Below, in pieces: positions 1 to 9,527 of a stretch of 64,000 bases of DNA. A program made the position numbers and the translations under genes. How positions within the stretch are numbered: the first letter of the stretch is position 1; each line of letters opens with the position of its first letter. The stretch is from Catellatospora sichuanensis. Lineage in GTDB: Bacteria; Actinomycetota; Actinomycetes; Mycobacteriales; Micromonosporaceae. The notes below the pieces were generated by a model that worked only from the letters and a program-made list of their open reading frames with translations, searched no databases and was not told the DNA's origin. Where the stretch lies: NCBI RefSeq assembly GCF_007483665.1, contig NZ_ML660184.1, positions 226,932-290,931 on the forward strand, written 5' to 3'.

Positions 1-333
1 GCGGCCACCGTGTACGACCCCTCGGCCATCCTCGACCCGAACCGCGGCGTCGCGAAGCTGCTCAGCTCTGTGAAGACCGCGACCACCCAGGCCAAGGAGA
101 CGGTCGACGGCAAGGAGACCTACAAGATCCAGGTCGAGCCCGACCCGGTCGCGCTGGCCACGCTGATCCCGGGCGTCGGGGCCGGCGTCACCGGGCACGT
201 CTGGCTCGACGCGACCTCGAAGCAGCTGGTCAAGGGCGAGTTCACCATCCCGGCGAAGGGCAGCGACCCGGCCGGCACGGTCACCGTGACGTTCACCAAG
301 TACAACGACCCGGTGACGATCAGTGCGCCCTGA
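1..333 (+). CDS. LprG/LppX-family lipoprotein, C-terminal part (5' end outside window)
   Basis: Open from the first base in frame 1 and ending at TGA 331-333, so only about the last 110 residues are present and the signal peptide and lipobox lie outside. The visible part has the alternating beta-strand pattern of the LppX/LprAFG fold (stretches such as [20 protein letters not shown] and [16 protein letters not shown]), the half-barrel that binds acylated lipids in mycobacterial LprG. The next gene is an MFS exporter whose GTG start lies inside the end of this frame, matching the mycobacterial lprG-p55 pair, in which the lipoprotein and exporter move triacylated lipids or envelope components. 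Family call rests on the C-terminal half and on context. Confidence 0.75.
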   Translation, partial: AATVYDPSAILDPNRGVAKLLSSVKTATTQAKETVDGKETYKIQVEPDPVALATLIPGVGAGVTGHVWLDATSKQLVKGEFTIPAKGSDPAGTVTVTFTKYNDPVTISAP

Positions 334-1918
334 TCACGGCGCCACGGGCGGCGGGGCGGCTGCGGCCGCCCCGCGGCACCGCCTCGCCGTCGGCATGGGC
401 GGGCTGGCCGTGCTGCTCGGTGCGCTCGACGCGTACGTGCTGGTCTCGGTGCTGATCGACATTGTCAACGACCTCGGCATCCCGATCAACCACCTGGAGC
501 GGGCCACCCCGCTGGTCACCGGCTACCTGCTCGGCTACGTCGCGGCGATGCCGCTGCTGGGCAGCCTGTCCGACCGGTACGGCCGCCGCCTGCTGATCCT
601 CGCCTGCCTGGCCGCGTTCGCCGTCGGCTCCGTCGTCACCGCCACCGCGACCGACCTGGTCCCGCTGGTCGCCGGCCGGGCACTGCAGGGCATGGCCGGT
701 GGCGCGCTGCTGCCCGTGACCATGGCGCTGATCGCCGACCTGTTCCCGCCCGCCACCCGGCCCACCGCCCTCGGCTGGGTCGGCGCCGCGCAGGAACTGG
801 GCGCGGTGCTCGGCCCGCTGTTCGGCGCGGCCGTGGCGCTCTGGATCGGCTGGCGCGGCATCTTCTGGATCAACATCCCGCTGGCCGTGCTCATCGGCGT
901 CGCGGTCTGGCTGCTGGTGCCCCCGCACCGCCCCGACCCCGAAACTCCCCCGCGTCGCGTCGACGTGGTCGGCGGCCTGCTGCTCGCGCTCACCCTCGGG
1001 CTGTGCGTGGTCGGCTTGTACAACCCCGACCCCGCGCACGCCGTGCTGCCCAGCTGGGGACCCGCCGTACTCGCCGGGGCGGGCGTGGCACTGGCCGCGT
1101 TCGTCGCCTGGGAGTGGCGCGCCCGCACCCGCCTGCTCGACCCGGCCGGCGTCGCCATGGGACCGCTGCTGGCCACGCTGGCCGCCAGCGCCTGCGCGGG
1201 CGCCGCGCTCATGGTCACCCTGGTCGACGTGGAACTGGTCGGGCACACCCTGCTCCGGCTGGACACCCTCGACAGCACGCTGCTGCTCACCCGGTTCCTG
1301 GTCGCGCTGCCGATCGGCGCGGTGCTCGGCGGCCTGGTGCTGCGCCGCTTCGGCGAACGCCTGCTCACCGTCGTCGGCCTGGCCGGATCCGCCGGGGCTT
1401 ACCTGCTGATCGCCGGCTGGCCCGCCGACCTGCTCGCCGCCCGGCACGAACTCGGCCCGCTCAGCCTGCCCCGGCTCGACACCGACCTGGTGCTGGCCGG
1501 GCTCGGCCTGGGCCTGGTCATCGCCCCGCTGTCGGCACTGGTGCTGCGCATCGTGCCGGCCGTCCAGCACGGCGTGGCCTCGGCCGCGGTGGTGGTCGCC
1601 CGGATGATGGGCATGCTGCTCGGCGTTGCCGCGCTGACCGCCTGGGGCCTGCACCGCTTCCAGGAGTTCACCAAGGACCTGCCCACACCGCTGCCGTTCG
1701 GTATGACCGAGGACGAGTTCCGGCGCGCGCTGGCGGCGTACCAGGCCGCCCTCGACGGCGCGCTGCGCGCCGAATACCGCGAGATCTTCCTCGGCACCGC
1801 CGCGATCTGCCTGCTCGGCGCGCTCGCCGCCCTGGGCATGCGAGCCCCCCGCGACCCAGCCGCTCCCGCCCCGACGGACTCCCCCGCCGCAGCCGAACCG
1901 GAGCTGGACAAGGTCTGA
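323..1918 (+). CDS. MFS transporter, P55-like (DHA2-type)
   Basis: A 531-residue integral membrane protein. The GTG start at 323 overlaps the end of the LprG-like gene by 11 bp, so the two are translationally coupled. Residues 86-96 carry the MFS loop 2-3 signature ([10 protein letters not shown]), and hydrophobic segments run along the whole length, which fits the 14-helix drug:H+ antiporter class to which mycobacterial P55 belongs. The C-terminal 30 residues are polar, Pro/Ala-rich and probably cytoplasmic. By analogy with lprG-p55 it probably exports lipids or drugs together with its lipoprotein partner. A simple multidrug exporter is the alternative. A hairpin repeat follows directly downstream. 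Confidence 0.85.
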   Translation: MRPDHGATGGGAAAAAPRHRLAVGMGGLAVLLGALDAYVLVSVLIDIVNDLGIPINHLERATPLVTGYLLGYVAAMPLLGSLSDRYGRRLLILACLAAFAVGSVVTATATDLVPLVAGRALQGMAGGALLPVTMALIADLFPPATRPTALGWVGAAQELGAVLGPLFGAAVALWIGWRGIFWINIPLAVLIGVAVWLLVPPHRPDPETPPRRVDVVGGLLLALTLGLCVVGLYNPDPAHAVLPSWGPAVLAGAGVALAAFVAWEWRARTRLLDPAGVAMGPLLATLAASACAGAALMVTLVDVELVGHTLLRLDTLDSTLLLTRFLVALPIGAVLGGLVLRRFGERLLTVVGLAGSAGAYLLIAGWPADLLAARHELGPLSLPRLDTDLVLAGLGLGLVIAPLSALVLRIVPAVQHGVASAAVVVARMMGMLLGVAALTAWGLHRFQEFTKDLPTPLPFGMTEDEFRRALAAYQAALDGALRAEYREIFLGTAAICLLGALAALGMRAPRDPAAPAPTDSPAAAEPELDKV

Positions 1919-1933
1919 CCCGGCGGTGTCCGA

Positions 1934-1981
1934 AGGAAGGGCACCTTCTTGACGCTATGCGTTGTAGAAGGTGCCCTTCCT
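1934..1981. repeat. palindromic repeat family A, copy 1 (possible bidirectional terminator)
   Basis: Perfect 16-bp inverted arms (1934-1949 and 1966-1981) around a 16-nt loop; the arm contains GGAAGGGCACCTTC. It lies between the convergent MFS gene and DNA glycosylase gene, 15 bp after the MFS stop. Near-identical elements, including loop bases such as CGCTATGCG, are at 18675-18722 and 45074-45121, and a degenerate one is at 60297-60378. The shared loop sequence marks it as a dispersed family rather than a chance terminator. Confidence 0.85.
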
Positions 1982-2001
1982 GACGTCTGCGGTGGAGGAG
2001 G

Positions 2002-2583
2002 TCAGGGTTTGTCAGCTTTTGCGTCGGCCTTCATCTGCTTCTTGAACTCGCGGACCTTGGCCAGGGAGGCCGCGTCGCGGATGTCGGCGACCGAGCGCAG
2101 CGAGCCCTCCTCGCCGTACACCCCCGCGACCTCGCGCCAGCCCTCCGGCTGCACGTCGAACTGCTTGCCCAGCAGCGCGATGAAGATCTGCGCCTTCATC
2201 TTGCCGAAGCCCGGCAGCGCGGACAGCCGCTTGAACAGGTCCTTGCCGTCCTTGGCCCCGGTCCAGATGGTGGCGGCGTCGCCGTCGTACTCGTCGACGA
2301 TGGCGCGGGCGAGTTTCTGCGTGCGCTCGGCCATCGAGCCGGGGAAACGGTGGATCGCCAGCGGGGTCGCGAACAGCTCCGCGAACGCGGCCGGGTCGTA
2401 CTCGGCGATCTGCGTCGCGTCGAGCCGCTCCACGCCCATCCGCCCAGCCAGCCGGTAGGGCCCCACGAACGCCTTCTCCAGCGGGATCTGCTGGTCGAGC
2501 AGCATGGCGGTGATCAGGGCGAGCGGATCGTGCCGCAACATCTCGTCGGCGGCGGGCTCCTGCGCGAGCCACAGCTTCGTCAT
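2002..2583 (-). CDS. HhH-GPD family base-excision DNA repair protein
   Basis: A 193-residue protein of the endonuclease III/AlkA superfamily as found in actinobacteria. It has the N-terminal helix ALITAMLLDQQIPLEKAF and a helix-hairpin-helix-like LPGFGKMKAQIFIALLG near residue 140. This small actinobacterial branch lacks the C-terminal FeS cysteines of Nth, and none are seen here. The substrate is unknown; excision of damaged bases is the expected role. The start ATG (2583) is chosen because the frame upstream is compositionally non-coding and overlaps a palindromic repeat (2652-2728). The C-terminus is Lys-rich. Confidence 0.8.
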   Translation of the reverse strand: MTKLWLAQEPAADEMLRHDPLALITAMLLDQQIPLEKAFVGPYRLAGRMGVERLDATQIAEYDPAAFAELFATPLAIHRFPGSMAERTQKLARAIVDEYDGDAATIWTGAKDGKDLFKRLSALPGFGKMKAQIFIALLGKQFDVQPEGWREVAGVYGEEGSLRSVADIRDAASLAKVREFKKQMKADAKADKP

Positions 2584-2651
2584 GCCTACAGCCTGCCAGA
2601 ACCCCCGCCGCCCCGACCGTCGCACCGCGCCCTCCGTCCCCGCGCACCCCG

Positions 2652-2729
2652 AAGATCGTCGGACTTGCCAGGCACCTGTGCGTATCTTGAACGCGCATAC
2701 GCCCTGTTGCCAGGCAACTCGGACGATCA
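2652..2729. repeat. palindromic repeat family B, copy 1
   Basis: The left part reads AAGATCGTCGGACTTGCC (2652-2669) and the right part GGCAACTCGGACGATC (2713-2728); the outer 16-bp arms pair with two mismatches. The middle contains GCGTATCTTGA. A second copy with the same order of blocks is at 32387-32465. Both are intergenic. Confidence 0.75.
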
Positions 2730-2751
2730 ACGCCGCGCCGCGCCGCGCTGC

Positions 2752-3306
2752 TCAGGCCGGGACGGGGACGCGGGCGCGGGACCACCATGGACGGGTCGCC
2801 AGGCCGCCGAGCAGGCAACCGACGGCGTTGACCAGCACGTCGTCCACGCTGCACACCCGGTTGGTGACGAACAGCAGTTGGGTCACCTCGATCATCAGCG
2901 AGCAGGCCGCCCCGAGCAGCAGCAGCAGCCGCGCGGGCGCGGCGAACGCCGCGAAACGCACCGGCGCGCCCGCACCCAGCGCGAAGAACACCAGCAGGTT
3001 GCCGCCCACCTGCGTGATCACCCACGGCAGCGGCTGGGTGAGCTGGGCGCGCAGGTCGCTCAGGGGCTCCAGGTACACCAGCACCGTGCCGGGCGGCACC
3101 TGCACCGGGGTCAGCGTCATCCATACCCAGGGCAGTGTCCCGAGCACCATCGCGCCCTCGGCCAGCGACCACCGCCACGCACGGCCACGCGACACGCCCG
3201 CGCGCGATCGGCGCCGGACCATCCCGGCGACGACCAGCAGGGTCAGGGGTACCAGCGCCGCCGTCGTGATCAATACGGTGTGCCAGTGCGCCCATACCTG
3301 TGCCAT
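2752..3306 (-). CDS. VanZ-like membrane protein
   Basis: A 184-residue membrane protein with several hydrophobic helices. The VanZ/acidobacterial-type pattern is seen as GNLLVFFALGAG, then SLMIEVTQLLF, then VDDVLVNAVGCLLGG; the acidic-plus-Asn motif VDD.L.N is typical of the family. VanZ homologues are linked loosely to glycopeptide (teicoplanin) resistance, but most chromosomal copies have no known function. ATG 3306 is preferred over an upstream start because the upstream residues overlap a repeated motif in the divergent promoter region. The next gene is divergent. Confidence 0.75.
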   Translation of the reverse strand: MAQVWAHWHTVLITTAALVPLTLLVVAGMVRRRSRAGVSRGRAWRWSLAEGAMVLGTLPWVWMTLTPVQVPPGTVLVYLEPLSDLRAQLTQPLPWVITQVGGNLLVFFALGAGAPVRFAAFAAPARLLLLLGAACSLMIEVTQLLFVTNRVCSVDDVLVNAVGCLLGGLATRPWWSRARVPVPA

Positions 3307-3311
3307 GCGCA

Positions 3312-3359
3312 GCACGTTAGTGCACACGTAGCTGCACCGTACGCCGCACGTTGGTGCAC
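3312..3359. promoter_or_regulatory. pair of 14-bp direct repeats in a divergent promoter region
   Basis: GCACGTTAGTGCAC (3312-3325) and GCACGTTGGTGCAC (3346-3359) are direct repeats with one mismatch, 34 bp apart start to start. Each ends in the palindrome GTGCAC. They sit between the divergent VanZ-like and methyltransferase genes, and the second overlaps the methyltransferase start. This could be an operator pair; no regulator is identified. Confidence 0.4.
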
Positions 3360-4832
3360 GATGTCAGGGTGCAGACGCTGCTGGAGACCGCTGACATCGA
3401 TCATCTGCGTACCGCGCTGACCAGCGCCGGGTTCACCGCCGCGGGCATCGCGGCGCGGCTGGGGCCGCAGGCGTCGGCCGACGCGGGGCGCAGCGACTTC
3501 CGCGCCGCGCTGCGGATCACCGGTTCGGGTGATCCACTGGACACCCTGATCCGGCTGTTCATCTGCGGGCAGACCGAACCGCAGCCGGCCGTCGCCGCCG
3601 CGCTGGCCCCGCTGCCGGTCGCCGCGGCCCGCGCGGCCGGGCTCGTCGTGCAGGGCGAGGGAGGGCTCGCGGCGGGCGTCGACCTGGAGCCGTACGGCGA
3701 CTGGTGGGTCCTGTCGGACCTGCCCGCCCAGCCGGGCCGTCAGCTGCCCGCCGACCATGTGCTCGGGGTCGGCGGCGCGTCCACCACACTGGCCGGTGCG
3801 ACGGTGCGTACGCCCGTCGGCACCGCGCTCGACCTCGGCACCGGCTGCGGCGTGCAGGCGCTGCACCTCAGCACCCACGCGCGCGCCGTCACCGCGACCG
3901 ACCTGTCGCCCCGCGCACTGCGCTTCGCCGCGACGACGGCCGCGCTCAACGGCCTGAGCTGGGAGCTGCTGCAGGGCGACATGCTGGCGCCGGTCGCCGA
4001 CCGCCGGTTCGACCTGGTGGTCAGCAACCCGCCGTTCGTGGTCGGGCCCGGCCTGGCCACCCACGTCTACCGCGACTCCGGCCGGGCCGGTGACGGCGTC
4101 TGCGCCGAGCTCGCCGGGGCCGCGCCGACCCTGCTGTCCGAGGGCGGCACGCTGCAGTTCCTGGCCAACTGGGTGCACGTGAAGGGCGAGGACTGGGAGG
4201 ACCGGGTCGCGGGCTGGTTCGCCGGCACCGGCATGGACCTGTGGGCGATCCAGCGCGAGGTCAGCGACCCGCTGGACTACGTACGCCTGTGGCTGGCCGA
4301 CGCGAGCGAGAAGCACGACGCCCAGCGGGCCGCCGAGTGGCTGGACTGGTTCGCCGCGCACGGCGTCGAGGCGATCGGCTTCGGCCTGGTCACCGCCCGC
4401 AACAGCGGCAAGACCGACCCGTCGGTGGTCTGCGAGGACCTGCGCCAGCAGGTGCAGGCCCCGCTCGGCGACCGGGTGGCGGAATGGTTCGCCCGCCGCG
4501 ACTGGCTGGACGTCCGCGACCGCGAGCAGCTCCTCGCGGCCCGCTACCGCCGCGTCGACGGCCTCCAGCTGCGCCAGGAGGCCACCATGGGCGACGACGG
4601 CTGGATCGTCGACCGCCAGCTCCTGGCCATGCCCGAGGGCCTGCGCTGGGTCGAGGAGATCGACCCCCTCATCCTCGCCCTGGTCAGCGGCTCCAACGGC
4701 GATCTCCCCCTCCACGACCAGATCGCCCTGCTCGCCACCGCCCACGAGGCCCCCGTCGACGCCCTCTCCGAAGCCCTCCTCCCCGTCATCGACCACCTGG
4801 TCGAACGCGGCCTCCTCCTCCCCACCTACTGA
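3354..4832 (+). CDS. class I SAM-dependent methyltransferase (HemK/MTS-like) with N-terminal domain
   Basis: About 492 residues. The SAM-binding motif DLGTGCGVQALHL is near residue 160 and the NPPF motif (VVSNPPFVVGPG) near residue 225; NPP(F/Y) is typical of methyltransferases acting on an amide or exocyclic nitrogen (HemK, RsmC, N6-adenine enzymes). Before it is a domain of about 140 residues without recognisable motifs, and after it about 230 more residues, so the protein is far larger than HemK. Similar large methyltransferases occur widely in actinobacteria; the substrate is unknown. Starts at TTG 3351, GTG 3354 or GTG 3369 are all possible, since no clear ribosome binding site decides. 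Confidence 0.75.
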   Translation: MHDVRVQTLLETADIDHLRTALTSAGFTAAGIAARLGPQASADAGRSDFRAALRITGSGDPLDTLIRLFICGQTEPQPAVAAALAPLPVAAARAAGLVVQGEGGLAAGVDLEPYGDWWVLSDLPAQPGRQLPADHVLGVGGASTTLAGATVRTPVGTALDLGTGCGVQALHLSTHARAVTATDLSPRALRFAATTAALNGLSWELLQGDMLAPVADRRFDLVVSNPPFVVGPGLATHVYRDSGRAGDGVCAELAGAAPTLLSEGGTLQFLANWVHVKGEDWEDRVAGWFAGTGMDLWAIQREVSDPLDYVRLWLADASEKHDAQRAAEWLDWFAAHGVEAIGFGLVTARNSGKTDPSVVCEDLRQQVQAPLGDRVAEWFARRDWLDVRDREQLLAARYRRVDGLQLRQEATMGDDGWIVDRQLLAMPEGLRWVEEIDPLILALVSGSNGDLPLHDQIALLATAHEAPVDALSEALLPVIDHLVERGLLLPTY

Positions 4833-4835
4833 CTG

Positions 4836-4897
4836 GTTGATCATGAACTTATGGCAAGGTTCGACGGTGTGTCGTCGGCCTGACTTCATGATCGACG
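4836..4897. repeat. palindromic repeat family C, copy 1 (upstream of dtd)
   Basis: GTTGATCATGAACTTATGGC (4836-4855) faces GGCCTGACTTCATGATCGAC (4878-4897), an imperfect inverted repeat. The left arm is identical over 20 bp to the left arm of the copy at 5404-5464. It lies in the 84-bp gap between the methyltransferase and dtd. Confidence 0.8.
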
Positions 4898-4916
4898 CGA
4901 CGGAAGGGGTGCGCCG

Positions 4917-5339
<423 letters not shown>

Positions 5340-5358
5340 CCCCGACCGCGAGCCGGGC

Positions 5359-5394
5359 CGGCGCGGCGCGGCGCGGCGCGGCGCGGCGCGGCGG
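5359..5394. repeat. GGCGC pentamer tandem repeat
   Basis: About seven tandem copies of a GCGGC/GGCGC pentamer lie immediately after dtd. This is low-complexity GC sequence, a likely slippage site, and not coding. Confidence 0.8.
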
Positions 5395-5403
5395 CCGAGC
5401 ATA

Positions 5404-5464
5404 GTTGATCATGAACTTATGGCGGTGACACTCCGTCGAGCCGTGCCATAAGTTCATGATCAAC
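5404..5464. repeat. palindromic repeat family C, copy 2 (downstream of dtd)
   Basis: Perfect 20-bp inverted arms at 5404-5423 and 5445-5464 with a 21-nt centre. It lies between the convergent dtd and spo0M-like genes, so it may act as a bidirectional terminator. The left arm is identical to that of the copy at 4836. Confidence 0.85.
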
Positions 5465-5478
5465 GCCCGAAAGCGGGG

Positions 5479-6258
5479 TCAGAACAGGGGGCCCTTGCGG
5501 GCGGTGGATTGGGTCAGCCAGTCTTTGAGGAGGCCGCGCCAGTCGGTGTCGGCGAGGGTGGCGGGGTCGACCGTGAAACGGCCGAAGATGTCGCGGTCGG
5601 CCAGGGGGCCGACCTTTCTGTCCAGTTCCATCACGACGTGCAGCTTGCGGTCGGTGGCGACGAAGGTGACCTCGAGGTTGCGCAGCTGGGCGGCGTACGC
5701 CGTGCCGGGCAGGAACTCGATCTCCTGGTAGAAGGGCAGCGTCTGCGGCAGTCCGCGCAGGCGGCCCTTCTCCATGTGGGCCTTCACGAACTGGAAGCCG
5801 AGCTTGCTCAGCGCGTCCAGGATGTGCTGCTGCGCGGGCATCGGATCGATCTCGACCGGGTCCAGGTCGGTCCGGTCGACCTCGCGGGCCACCTCCAGCT
5901 CGGTGCGCAGACCGACGTTCATTCCGGCTATCGGCTGCCCGAAGGCCCGGGTCAGCGGGGTCTCCAGTGGCACGTCGCAGGTGATGTCGAATATCCGACG
6001 CTCCCGCGCGGCCAGCGTGAAACCCTCCACGACCTTCTGCCGGCTGACCTCTCCCGTGGACTGGCTTCCGGCCAGCCCGCCCTGCACACCGACGTCGGTG
6101 ACCAGCGTCAACGCGATGTACCCGATGGAAACCTGGTGATCCCCGCCGGTGACCTCGACCGTGCCGCTGAGTTTGCCGCCGGGCTTGGCCCGCGACACCT
6201 TCAACTCCGTACGCACCGACGGTCCGCCGACCCCGAACATGCGCATCAGGCGCTTCAC
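5479..6258 (-). CDS. Spo0M-like sporulation-control protein (arrestin-like fold)
   Basis: About 259 residues with the SpoOM family pattern: an N-terminal [21 protein letters not shown] strand region, the middle segment about [22 protein letters not shown], and a C-terminal [19 protein letters not shown]. Spo0M proteins are cytosolic, arrestin-like beta-sandwich proteins with a reported role in sporulation and cell division in Bacillus; actinobacterial homologues are common and poorly defined. GTG 6258 is chosen as the start because GGGAGGG lies about 10 bases upstream. GTG 6264 and an internal ATG are alternatives. The gene is divergent from the sigma factor gene. Confidence 0.75.
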   Translation of the reverse strand: MKRLMRMFGVGGPSVRTELKVSRAKPGGKLSGTVEVTGGDHQVSIGYIALTLVTDVGVQGGLAGSQSTGEVSRQKVVEGFTLAARERRIFDITCDVPLETPLTRAFGQPIAGMNVGLRTELEVAREVDRTDLDPVEIDPMPAQQHILDALSKLGFQFVKAHMEKGRLRGLPQTLPFYQEIEFLPGTAYAAQLRNLEVTFVATDRKLHVVMELDRKVGPLADRDIFGRFTVDPATLADTDWRGLLKDWLTQSTARKGPLF

Positions 6259-6377
6259 GACCACACGTCCCTCCCCTGTCCGCCCCATCGTGGCAGATTC
6301 ACGAAATCGTCTCACCGCCGTCTCACGCGCCATACACCAAGCTGTCCAGTACACAAGGCGACACGGGGAGGACAGCG

Positions 6378-7358
<981 letters not shown>

Positions 7359-7376
7359 CGTTTGCCCAGCTAGAGC

Positions 7377-7408
7377 GCGCGGCCCCGGCCTCATGGCCGG
7401 GGCCGCGC
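7377..7408 (+). terminator. hairpin terminator after the sigma factor gene
   Basis: Perfect 14-bp arms (7377-7390 and 7395-7408) with a 4-nt TCAT loop, starting 19 bp after the stop codon. There is no T-run, as is usual in high-GC actinobacteria. Confidence 0.7.
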
Positions 7409-7488
7409 CGCGTTACCCTCTGCCGCGCTCAACCTTTCGGACTCCTCGAGTGTTCGGTGGGGTGAACACACGAGGGGAGACCGACCCG

Positions 7489-7989
7489 ATGCCCGACGAC
7501 GACTTCCAGGCGTTCGTGGAGCAGCGCTACACCGCGCTGTTACGCACGGCATACCTGCTGTGCGGTTCCCGCGACCGCGCGGAGGACCTGCTGCAGAACG
7601 CGCTCGCCGCGGCGCTGCCCAAGTGGCGGCGGATGGACCACCCGGAGGCGTACGTGCGCCGGATCATGGTCAACCAGCTCGCCAACGACTGGCGGCGGCC
7701 GATCCGCGAGATCGTCACCGCGGTCCTGCCGGACCGGGCGCGCCACACCGGCGATGCCGTCGAGGAGCGCGACCAGCTGTGGAGCGCGCTGCGCCGCCTG
7801 CCCGTGCGCATGCGCGCCGTGCTGGTGCTGCGGTACTGGGAGGACCGGTCGGAGCAGGAGACCGCGCAGATCCTCGGGGTGACCGTGGGCACGGTCAAGA
7901 GCCACTCCTCGCGCGGCCTGGCCCGGCTGCGCGAACTGATCGAGCCGGGCCCGTCGGCCGCTCTCACCACCGCGAACGGGGGCAACTGA
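7489..7989 (+). CDS. SigE-family ECF RNA polymerase sigma factor
   Basis: A 166-residue two-domain sigma factor. Region 2 is at about residues 5-70 (LLRTAYLLCGSRDRAEDLLQ; PEAYVRRIMVNQLANDWRR), and region 4 at about 100-155 (LPVRMRAVLVLRYWEDRSEQET; LGVTVGTVKSHSSRGLARLR). It belongs to the SigE-family type abundant in Micromonosporaceae and Streptomyces. ATG 7489 is preceded by GAGGGGAGA. Upstream, AACCTT at 7431 followed by CGAG at 7447 resembles an ECF-type promoter and may mean autoregulation, at low confidence. The next gene starts 1 bp after its stop and encodes a membrane-anchored protein, probably its partner. Confidence 0.88.
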   Translation: MPDDDFQAFVEQRYTALLRTAYLLCGSRDRAEDLLQNALAAALPKWRRMDHPEAYVRRIMVNQLANDWRRPIREIVTAVLPDRARHTGDAVEERDQLWSALRRLPVRMRAVLVLRYWEDRSEQETAQILGVTVGTVKSHSSRGLARLRELIEPGPSAALTTANGGN

Positions 7990-7990
7990 C

Positions 7991-9418
7991 ATGATCGAGG
8001 AACTTCGGGCGACTTTGGACCGGCACGCCGCACAGGTGACACCGCAGCCCGACCCGTACCCCCGGGTGGTCAGCCGGCACCACCGGCGGCGGCGTCGCGT
8101 CACCGCCGCAATCGCGGCCGTCGCCATGCTGCTGGTCGTCGCACCGGGCGCCTGGCTGCTCGGCAGGCCGCAGCCGTACCTCCCGGTCGCCGGACCGCCG
8201 CCGGCCGCGCTGCTGCCGCTGCTGAACTCCCCCACCCGGGGCAGCCTCGCCGCGGACAACGCCTACATCGAGTCGCTGCGGCAGATGGCGGCGGACCTGG
8301 CGATGAACGACGACAGCACCGGATCCCGGCTGCCCGACGATCCTGCCATGATCAAGGTGCTGTTCGCCGGGGACATCGGTGCGCGGCGCATCGCGGTGGT
8401 CGCCAGCGTGGACGGCAAACCGCTGGTGGCGGCGTTTCAGGGGGAGCCTGGAGACGGCGCCGACGAGCTGAAGCACAGCATGCTCAGCATGATGGAACCA
8501 GCTCTGGGCACGGGCTTCGCGATGGGCTCCGGGAACGCCGAGCGGACCTTCCTGTTGCTCGGCCCCGTCGGCGCGGTCTACGAGACGGCGGAGACCCGCT
8601 ACACCGGCACCGGAGTCAAGCGGAGCTGGACGCGCCTGGACGCGCCCGACGGTTATGTCGGCATCGCCGACCTGGTCGGGCAGCAGCGCTTCCGGGTGCT
8701 CACCGGCGGAACGGTGCTCTACGAGACCGAGGGCGGCGCGGCGGCCGCTCCCGGAAAACCGGTCACGGTGGACCCGCAGCCGGCCGGTGGCCGGGGCAGG
8801 CCGATGCCCGCCGCCGCCACGCAGATCGCCGCCGGGCTGGCCACACTGACCAGGCTGACCGGGCCGGACGTGACGTACCGGGTGCTGTGGAGTGATGAGA
8901 TCGACATGCCGGGTACGACCACCGGACGAGCCGCCATCGTCACCGTGCAGGCGGTCACCGCGGACGGCGGCGGCCCGTACACCACCGGCACGATCGACAC
9001 CGGGGACGGCTCCTACCGCGACCATCCCTCGGGTTACGGCATCGCCGGCGATGTGGAGCACAGCCTGCTCGCCATGCGGTTGCCGTGGTACCAGGTGGAG
9101 AGCGATCACTTGCAGATCGTCGCCCCGCCCGCCGCGGTCCGCGCCGAGGTGGTCCGCGGCGCGCAGACGGCCGAGGCCGCCCTCGTCAACGGCGTCGGCG
9201 GGCTGGCGGTGCCGCTGGGGTCGCAGCTCACGATCCGGGTGTACGACGCCGCGGGTGCGCTGCTGGCGACACTGGAGTACGCGGACCGCGACAAATTCGG
9301 CTGCGACCGGTTCGACCCGGCCGCCTGCGCGACCGGTTCACCGCCGCCGTCCGGGACGGAGAGCCCGACCGCGGCGGTGACACCGACTGCAGTGGTCACT
9401 CCCACGGCGACACGGTAG
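7991..9418 (+). CDS. membrane-anchored extracytoplasmic protein, partner of the ECF sigma factor
   Basis: A 475-residue protein with a short basic cytoplasmic N-terminus (about 35 residues, RHHRRRRR), one transmembrane helix at about residues 37-58 (TAAIAAVAMLLVVAPGAWLLG), and a large exported beta-rich domain. It ends in a Pro/Thr/Ser tail. No zinc-type (ZAS) anti-sigma motif HxxxCxxC is seen. It is co-transcribed with the sigma factor with a 1-bp gap, an arrangement common for SigE-family sigma factors in this group, so a sensing or anti-sigma-like role is plausible but inferred. The exported domain is not recognised. Confidence 0.7.
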   Translation: MIEELRATLDRHAAQVTPQPDPYPRVVSRHHRRRRRVTAAIAAVAMLLVVAPGAWLLGRPQPYLPVAGPPPAALLPLLNSPTRGSLAADNAYIESLRQMAADLAMNDDSTGSRLPDDPAMIKVLFAGDIGARRIAVVASVDGKPLVAAFQGEPGDGADELKHSMLSMMEPALGTGFAMGSGNAERTFLLLGPVGAVYETAETRYTGTGVKRSWTRLDAPDGYVGIADLVGQQRFRVLTGGTVLYETEGGAAAAPGKPVTVDPQPAGGRGRPMPAAATQIAAGLATLTRLTGPDVTYRVLWSDEIDMPGTTTGRAAIVTVQAVTADGGGPYTTGTIDTGDGSYRDHPSGYGIAGDVEHSLLAMRLPWYQVESDHLQIVAPPAAVRAEVVRGAQTAEAALVNGVGGLAVPLGSQLTIRVYDAAGALLATLEYADRDKFGCDRFDPAACATGSPPPSGTESPTAAVTPTAVVTPTATR

Positions 9419-9460
9419 GACCTGTCGGCAGTCGACCGCGGGATGGTCCCGAACGGAGCG

Positions 9461-9488
9461 CCCGGCCATGGCGCGCGTCATGGCCGGG
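9461..9488. terminator. hairpin between convergent genes
   Basis: CCCGGCCATG (9461-9470) pairs with CATGGCCGGG (9479-9488) around an 8-nt loop. Outer GGTCCC/GGGACC at 9445 and 9486 may extend it. It is placed between the ends of the ECF partner gene and patA. Confidence 0.55.
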
Positions 9489-9527
9489 ACCTTCTGCCTC
9501 GGAGGTGCGAGGTGGCAGGCGCCATCC

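Noticed and set aside
320-1654. Long minus-strand open frame opposite the MFS gene
   Set aside because: Gln/Gly/Arg-rich shadow translation without hydrophobic or domain pattern; the plus-strand transporter explains the DNA.
5359-5394. Possible CRISPR or regulatory array in the GGCGC run
   Set aside because: The unit is only 5 bp with no spacers, so simple sequence slippage explains it.
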